This document shows, piece by piece, positions 59,114 to 64,000 of a stretch of DNA of 64,000 bases. A model generated the notes under the pieces. The model had not been told where the DNA came from, did not search any database, and saw only the letters and a program-made list of their open reading frames with translations. The stretch lies in contig QHVB01000027.1 in NCBI GenBank assembly GCA_003222195.1, positions 186,001-250,000 on the forward strand, in the 5' to 3' direction. Within the stretch, counting starts at the first letter, position 1; every line of letters starts with the position of its first letter. Position numbers and translations under genes: made by a program. Origin of the DNA: Gemmatimonadota bacterium. Its GTDB lineage: Bacteria; Gemmatimonadota; Gemmatimonadetes; Gemmatimonadales; GWC2-71-9.

Positions 59114-60188
59114 ACACTCCATCCAACGCGCTCTCCGCCTTTGGCATCTTCTCGCGACTCGCGATCGCCTCCTCGGCGGCCTTCGCTACCTGCGCCGTCA
59201 CGTCAGCCTCGACCTCACCGAGCTGTTTGGCCTTGACGCCCTCTTCCTTTAAGTACTCTTCATACAGACCGATCGGGTCTCGCTTGCCCCATGTCTTGAA
59301 GAGCTCCGCCGGGAACGTCTCGCGCGCCTCGCGCTCGTCATGCGTGGCATGCCCACCCATCCGGAACGTTTCGGCAATCAACAACGCCGGACCCTCGCCC
59401 CTACGACACCGCTCGGCGGCCATTCGTGTCGCCGCAAAGGCGTCGAGCACGTTGTTGCCGTCGAACGACGCGCCCCACATACCATAGCTCGCCGGCCAGT
59501 CCTTGAAATCGGCGGGCAGATGGTGCTGTTCGAGACGGGTCCCGAGCGCGACCTGGTTGTTCTCGATGATGAAGATGGCGGGCACACGCTGCACCGCGGC
59601 GAAGTTGGTGCCTTCGTGCGCCGCTGCGGTCTTGGTGGAGCCATCACCAACCCACGTGAGCACCACGCGCGGCTCACGCTTGATCTTGAAGGTCAGCGCC
59701 AGCCCCGCGATCACCGGCACCATGTCGCCGACGTGCGAGATCGGTTGGAGGACTCCATGAGCGAACGATCCCACGTGCAGATCGCGCCCTGCGCTCGGCG
59801 AGTCCGCAGTGGCGAGATACGCGCGCAGCATGTCGGCGATCGACATCCCCATTTCGCAGCACGCCGCGGCGTTGCGGATCATCGGAGCGACGATGTCGGT
59901 ACCGCGCTCGAGCGCCTGCACCGGCCCGACCGTCGTCGCTTCTTCACCGGTGCCGAGCCACGCTTTCGAGATGACGCCCGTACGCACCCAGCGCTTCAGC
60001 TCGACGTCGTGCAGGCGCGCGCGCAGCAGGCCACGATAAAGCTGGAGTTTGGCGTCAGGAGTCAGGGCTGATACGATCGAAGCGCGCTCGGGATCATTTT
60101 CGATCGTGGCTCGGAATGCCTTGACGAGCTTCGGGTCAGGCTTCCAGTCGACGTACTCCGGTGGGTCGAACGCGGGGAACCGCTTCAC
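59097..60188 (-). CDS. Thiamine-diphosphate-dependent dehydrogenase E1 alpha subunit
   Basis: 363 residues from a GTG in a GTGA overlap with the amidohydrolase gene. E1-alpha signatures: GTGEEATTVGPVQAL, IAPMIRN-like AAACCEMGMS, and the ThDP motif VGDGSTKTAAAHEGTNFA ... IFIIENNQVALGTR, then LLIAETFRMGGHATHD. It should decarboxylate pyruvate or a branched 2-oxoacid with an E1-beta partner. No beta, E2 or E3 gene lies nearby, so the complex is assembled from a distant locus or the subunit has a specialised role. Confidence 0.93.
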   Translation of the reverse strand: MKRFPAFDPPEYVDWKPDPKLVKAFRATIENDPERASIVSALTPDAKLQLYRGLLRARLHDVELKRWVRTGVISKAWLGTGEEATTVGPVQALERGTDIVAPMIRNAAACCEMGMSIADMLRAYLATADSPSAGRDLHVGSFAHGVLQPISHVGDMVPVIAGLALTFKIKREPRVVLTWVGDGSTKTAAAHEGTNFAAVQRVPAIFIIENNQVALGTRLEQHHLPADFKDWPASYGMWGASFDGNNVLDAFAATRMAAERCRRGEGPALLIAETFRMGGHATHDEREARETFPAELFKTWGKRDPIGLYEEYLKEEGVKAKQLGEVEADVTAQVAKAAEEAIASREKMPKAESALDGVYANGR

Positions 60189-61492
60189 GGCACGCCGGCA
60201 ACGCTCCGGCCGAGGACTTGTCCGTCCCGTTTGAACACCTTGCCGTCCTTCATGACGAAATCGACGTGCTCGAGAACCTGGATGTTCTGGAGCGGATCCC
60301 CGGTGACCGCGACGATGTCGGCGCGTTTGCCGACCGCGACCGTGCCGACGTCGCGCTCGAGGCCGAGCAGCGTCGCCCCGTTCGAGGTCCCCGCGACGAT
60401 CGCCTGCATCGGCGTCATCCCCCACCGGACCATCAGCGTGAACTCCCGCGCGTTGGTGCCGTGCTTCATCACTCCGGCGTCGGTGCCGAGGGCGATCTTC
60501 ACACCCGCGTCGACCGCCAGCTTGAACGAGTTGTGCATGCGCGGCGCGATCGCGAGCGCCTTGGCGGCGATGGGCGCCGGCAGCCGGCCCGCGGTGGCCA
60601 GTGACTCCACGGTGAAGCCCGCCAGCAAAGTCGGCACCAGCCAAGTTCCGTGCTGCTTCATCAGCGCCACGGCTTCCGCGTCCAGGATCGAGCCGTGCTC
60701 GATCGACGTCACACCGGCGCGCACGGCGGCCTTGATGCCGGCCGTGCCGTGCGCATGCGCGGCCACGCGCCGATCGAGCTGTGTCGCGGTCTCGACGATC
60801 GCGCGCATCTCGTCTTCGGTGTATTGCTGCACACCGGCTGAGTCGGTCAGCGACAGCACACCGCCCGTTGCGCAGATCTTGATGACGTCGGCCCCGTACT
60901 TGACCATGTAGCGGACGGCGTTGCGGACTTCCTCGATGCCATCGGCGACGCCTACCTCGATGCCTCCCTCGTGGTCCAGCGCGTCAGGTTGCAGACCGTT
61001 CGTTTCGTCGCAGTGGCCGCCGCGAATACCGAAGGAGATACCCGCGGCGACGATGCGTGGCCCCGGAATCCAGCCGGCGTTGATGGCATTGCGCAGCGCG
61101 ATGTCTCCAAAATGCGCGGTGCCGACGACCCGCACGGTGGTGAATCCCGCCTCGAGCGTCTGCTGCGCGTGCGCCGCGCCGAGCAGCGCGAGCTGGCTCG
61201 ACATCTCGGTGAGACCGGCGTGTTGCCAGTCGCCGTCGCCGATCGTTCGGAACGCCAGGTGGACGTGGGCGTCGATGAACCCGGGGAGAACCGTTGCTCC
61301 CGACAGATCAACGACCGTAGCGCCGGCGGGTACGGGCACATTCGTACCAACTGCCGTGATGCGATCGCCCTGCACCAGGATCACGGCGTTCTTGACCGGC
61401 GCCCCGCCCGTGCCGTCGATGAGCGTGCCCGCACGGATCGCCGTCACCGCCGGTCCCTGCTGCAGGACCAGCATTGCCAGCAGAGCGATCAA
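60185..61492 (-). CDS. Secreted amidohydrolase (Xaa-Pro / prolidase-like)
   Basis: 435 residues from a TTG at 61492 (ATG at 61474 is possible) in a TTGA overlap with the kinase gene. A hydrophobic leader (IALLAMLVLQQGP) precedes an amidohydrolase with the metal motifs DAHVHL, a bridging Lys in VIKICATGG, HAHGTAG, IEHGS and GTDAGVMKHG, and the beta-sandwich domain AGTLIDGTGGAPVKNA. Related enzymes remove C-terminal residues from Xaa-Pro and Xaa-Arg dipeptides. Confidence 0.93.
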   Translation of the reverse strand: MIALLAMLVLQQGPAVTAIRAGTLIDGTGGAPVKNAVILVQGDRITAVGTNVPVPAGATVVDLSGATVLPGFIDAHVHLAFRTIGDGDWQHAGLTEMSSQLALLGAAHAQQTLEAGFTTVRVVGTAHFGDIALRNAINAGWIPGPRIVAAGISFGIRGGHCDETNGLQPDALDHEGGIEVGVADGIEEVRNAVRYMVKYGADVIKICATGGVLSLTDSAGVQQYTEDEMRAIVETATQLDRRVAAHAHGTAGIKAAVRAGVTSIEHGSILDAEAVALMKQHGTWLVPTLLAGFTVESLATAGRLPAPIAAKALAIAPRMHNSFKLAVDAGVKIALGTDAGVMKHGTNAREFTLMVRWGMTPMQAIVAGTSNGATLLGLERDVGTVAVGKRADIVAVTGDPLQNIQVLEHVDFVMKDGKVFKRDGQVLGRSVAGVP

Positions 61493-62580
61493 GAGAATTT
61501 CTCCTTGAGCTTTCCGAGGAAGCCGGTGGACGGTGCGGCGGAACCGCCGCCACTCAGCGCATCGCCGAATTCGATAGCTGTGGTGAAGCGGTCGTCGGGG
61601 CTCGTCTGCAGGGCCTTGGTGAGGGCCTTCTCGACCGGCTCAGGAACGTCGGGCCGATACTGACGAATCGGCATGGGCTGGCTGCGCAGCCGCGCGATCA
61701 TCATCTCCTGCGCATTGCGTCCCTGAAACGGCAGCTTGCCGGTGAACATCTCGAACGCCACGATGCCCAGCGCATAGATGTCACTGCGCGCATCGAGCAC
61801 CTTCCCGCGAATCTGCTCGGGGCTCATGAACTCGGGCGTGCCGAGGATGATCCCGGTCGCGGTCAGCTTCGCGATCGCGGGGTCGGCGCGCCGCTCTTTG
61901 GCGAGGCCGAAATCCATCACAACGGCGTGCTCGGCGCCGCTGTCGTCGTCCGGCACGAGCATCACATTCTCGGGCTTCAGGTCGCGGTGAACGATCTGTA
62001 GCTCGTGCGCGTGGTGCAGGCCGGCGCACATCTGCTTCAGCAGCGTCACGCCGTGGGCGATGTCCATCGGCCCGCCGCGCACTTCCCGGTCGGAGAGCAG
62101 CTCGCCCTTCAGGAACGGCATCACGAGATAGATCAGCCCGTCCTCCGACTCGCCGAGGCGCAAGATCCGGCAGACGTTCGGATGATCGAGCCGCATCGCC
62201 AGTCCCGCTTCCCGCCGCAGCCGCTCGACGGAGCTCTTGTCGGCCGCGAGCCGCGGCGACAGCACCTTGATCGCCACCGTAGCGTCGGACGAGATCTCCT
62301 TGGCGAGATAGACATAGGACATGCCGCCCTCGCCCAGCTTCTTCATGACCTGATAGCGGGCATCGAGGATCTGATTGGAGAGGCTGGAGGCGCGGTCCAA
62401 ACCGGCCTTGCCCGGCGGAAGCGGCGTGCGCACACCCGTTCCGCTGCCCGACGTGGGGGGAGGAGCTGCCGCCGGTTTCTTGGCCTGGATTTCGACGAGC
62501 ATACTCCCGTCCTTGGGACAGAAGCGTGCCCCGCTGTCGGTGTACACCGACCCGCACTTGGGGCAGCGCCGCTCGCTCAT
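61489..62580 (-). CDS. Cytosolic Ser/Thr protein kinase with N-terminal zinc ribbon
   Basis: 363 residues. A zinc-ribbon-like RRCPKCGSVYTDSGARFCPK opens the protein, then a Pro/Gly linker and a Hanks-type kinase: LGEGGMSYVY, Lys105 (TVAIKV), HRDLKPEN (Asp200), DFG (Asp223 in VVMDFGLAKE) and the P+1 region GTPEFMSPEQIRG. No membrane helix or sensor domain follows; the end is a Ser/Gly/Pro tail. It is coupled by 4-bp overlaps to the GGDEF gene before it and the amidohydrolase after it. Confidence 0.95.
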   Translation of the reverse strand: MSERRCPKCGSVYTDSGARFCPKDGSMLVEIQAKKPAAAPPPTSGSGTGVRTPLPPGKAGLDRASSLSNQILDARYQVMKKLGEGGMSYVYLAKEISSDATVAIKVLSPRLAADKSSVERLRREAGLAMRLDHPNVCRILRLGESEDGLIYLVMPFLKGELLSDREVRGGPMDIAHGVTLLKQMCAGLHHAHELQIVHRDLKPENVMLVPDDDSGAEHAVVMDFGLAKERRADPAIAKLTATGIILGTPEFMSPEQIRGKVLDARSDIYALGIVAFEMFTGKLPFQGRNAQEMMIARLRSQPMPIRQYRPDVPEPVEKALTKALQTSPDDRFTTAIEFGDALSGGGSAAPSTGFLGKLKEKFS

Positions 62581-64000
62581 TGCCGGACCAAGTTGCGGCC
62601 TTCGTTCTTGGCGCGGTAGAGGGCCTGATCGGCGAGCGACACGAAGCTGTCGGCGCTGTGGACGCGATCATCGGGAAACATCGCGAGTCCGATGCTGATC
62701 GTCACGCGGACGGGATCATCACCGGGGTCGGCGAAATCGCGATTCTGCACGCGCGAGCGGACGCGTTCGGCGAAGATCGCCGCGCCTTGCGTGGACGTTT
62801 CCGGCATCACGACGACGAATTCCTCGCCCCCGTAGCGCGCGACCAGATCGACCGACCGGGCTTCGCGTCGCAGCAGCTCGCCGACCTGGCGCAGGACTGA
62901 ATCGCCCGCGATATGGCCGCGGGTGTCATTAATCGATTTGAAACGGTCGAGATCCGCGAGCATGATCGTCAGCGCCAGGTTGTACCGCCGGGCGCGATCC
63001 AGCTCTCCCGCCAGCGCGTCGGCCAACGCGCGGCGGTTCATGCAGCCCGTGAGCGCGTCGGTCGACGCGAGCTTCTCGAGCCGTTGCTTGTCCGAGACGG
63101 CGCTCTCGAAGTCGTATGCTTTTTCGATCGCCGACACGGCGGTCTTGATGACGGTTTCCGCGAACTGCGCGTCGGCGCGGGTGAGCGGCGGGTCGTCGCC
63201 CGTGGTCCGCAGGAAGAACACGCCGATCTGCTGGTCCTTCATCCAGAACGGCAGCGCAACCGCCGAGCGCGTCGGCACCTTGATCTCTTCGCGCTCCCAG
63301 CGGCGCCGCTCGTCCTCGTACAGCGCATCGGTCGCCACGTCTTCGACGAGCACGAGACGGCCCGTGGAAACGGCTTTGCGGATTTCCGGATAGCGGCTCA
63401 GCTCGATCTGGAGGTTGCGCAGCATCGGGTTTTCGTACGCCGCCACCACGACGCCCTGCTGATCCCCCGGTTTCGCGAGGACCATCGAGCACTTCGAGAT
63501 GTTGAGCGCGCGCGCCACGCGCCGGGCGAGGATGTGATACATCTCGTCCGGCTTGAGGGAGTCGGTGACCTCGTGGAGGATGTCCACCATCGCCGCGCGG
63601 CTGCGGGCCTCTTCGCGCGCCTGCGCGAGGGCACGACCGACGCGGATGTGGGCTTCGACGCGGGCCAGCAACTCCCGGACGCGGAACGGCTTGGAGATGA
63701 AGTCGGCGGCGCCGAGGCCCAGCGCACGGACGGTCGCTTCCTCGGGCGGCATCGAGGAGACCATGAGGACCGGCAGGTCGCGGTAGCGCTCGTCCTGCTT
63801 GAGCCGCTCGAGCAGCTGCAGCCCGTCGACCTTGGGCATCATGATGTCGAGGAGCAGCAGCGCGGGCTTGACCTCTTCGAGCTTGGCGAACAAGCCGTCC
63901 CCGCCGGGGCAAACCGCCACCTCGTATCCGTTCTCCTTCAGGATCCAGGTGAGCGTCTGTACCAGCGATGCGTCGTCGTCGGCGACCAGGACTCGTGTTG
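62577..64000 (-). CDS. REC-GAF-GGDEF diguanylate cyclase, 5' end outside the window
   Basis: The frame runs off the right edge, so the first few residues are missing; ~474 are visible. A receiver domain starts at RVLVADDDASLVQTL and has its phospho-Asp in LLLLDIMMPKVDG; a GAF domain covers the middle (VLVEDVATDALYEDERRR, TRSAVALPFWMKDQQIGVFF); the C-terminal GGDEF domain has the active GGEEF motif in ARYGGEEFVVVMPE and the inhibitory RxxD site just before it (RSVD). It should make cyclic di-GMP when phosphorylated, with product inhibition. It overlaps the Ser/Thr kinase gene by 4 bp, so the two signalling outputs are co-expressed. Confidence 0.95.
   Translation of the reverse strand, partial: TRVLVADDDASLVQTLTWILKENGYEVAVCPGGDGLFAKLEEVKPALLLLDIMMPKVDGLQLLERLKQDERYRDLPVLMVSSMPPEEATVRALGLGAADFISKPFRVRELLARVEAHIRVGRALAQAREEARSRAAMVDILHEVTDSLKPDEMYHILARRVARALNISKCSMVLAKPGDQQGVVVAAYENPMLRNLQIELSRYPEIRKAVSTGRLVLVEDVATDALYEDERRRWEREEIKVPTRSAVALPFWMKDQQIGVFFLRTTGDDPPLTRADAQFAETVIKTAVSAIEKAYDFESAVSDKQRLEKLASTDALTGCMNRRALADALAGELDRARRYNLALTIMLADLDRFKSINDTRGHIAGDSVLRQVGELLRREARSVDLVARYGGEEFVVVMPETSTQGAAIFAERVRSRVQNRDFADPGDDPVRVTISIGLAMFPDDRVHSADSFVSLADQALYRAKNEGRNLVRQ

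Noticed and set aside
60050-60075. Two CCTGAC-type 7-mers in the E1-alpha gene as a further palindromic element
   Set aside because: Only two units and no inverted arm nearby.

Overview
The window is high-GC and densely coded, with many 4-bp stop/start overlaps, few promoters and no tRNA, rRNA, CRISPR array, transposase or phage gene that I can see. Its content fits an uncultivated soil or sediment member of the Gemmatimonadota: many secreted peptidases of the S9, M1, M14, M19 and S41 families, a roughly 800-residue LeuRS, a cytosolic Ser/Thr kinase with an N-terminal zinc ribbon, secreted amidohydrolases and small Zn-finger anti-sigma factors. The phylum is an inference from gene content, not a phylogenetic result.

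Layout. 0-9.4 kb: end of a DUF4173-type membrane protein, a four-helix-bundle gene between inverted heptamer repeats, PhzF, an EamA transporter, an S9 peptidase, FabH and a degenerate HD-domain membrane protein. 9.4-15.3 kb: a translationally coupled Hpt-receiver / HEAT-repeat / GT2-YaiO module (probable exopolysaccharide synthesis and export), a secreted propeller-like protein and an Arg/Asp heptad-repeat secreted protein. 15.3-22.1 kb: a duplicated membrane protein, an M19 dipeptidase, a three-subunit molybdenum hydroxylase of the 4-hydroxybenzoyl-CoA reductase type, and a PadR regulator. 22.3-31 kb: a diiron-oxidase-like protein coupled to a hybrid histidine kinase, an M14 peptidase, an ECF sigma / anti-sigma / PDZ operon and an MbfA-type ferritin-VIT1 exporter. 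31-39.2 kb: LeuS, a chemoreceptor, a truncated DDAH, a DPP-IV-like peptidase and a DUF4386 protein. 39.2-49.1 kb: a long minus-strand run holding serine (SerA plus a class V aminotransferase), arginine (GNAT-type NAGS, ArgD, ArgB, ArgC) and NAD salvage (nicotinamidase-like, nicotinate phosphoribosyltransferase) genes, then a zinc-finger protein and a dolichol-phosphate-mannose-synthase-like GT2. 49.1-55.7 kb: a glycosylasparaginase-like enzyme, an outer-membrane barrel, a saccharopine-dehydrogenase-like protein, TetR, a metallophosphoesterase and a catalytically altered S41 protein. 55.7-64 kb: a coupled minus-strand series: REC-GAF-GGDEF protein, Ser/Thr kinase, amidohydrolase, E1 alpha, M1 peptidase, PQQ-type sugar dehydrogenase, dienelactone hydrolase.

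The most unusual signal is a set of mini-palindromes whose two arms are built from 3-4 tandem 7- or 8-mers around a 22-24 nt spacer. Three lie in frame inside protein-coding genes (17524-17607, the M19 signal peptide; 20779-20864, the FAD subunit; 54012-54081, a metallophosphoesterase linker). The same kind of arm flanks the four-helix-bundle gene at 1081-1583. The arm sequences differ between loci but the architecture is shared, which suggests a family of small mobile palindromes and a gene-carrying relative. A separate repeat, a perfect 28-bp palindrome, occurs three times plus one degenerate copy, always at gene boundaries.
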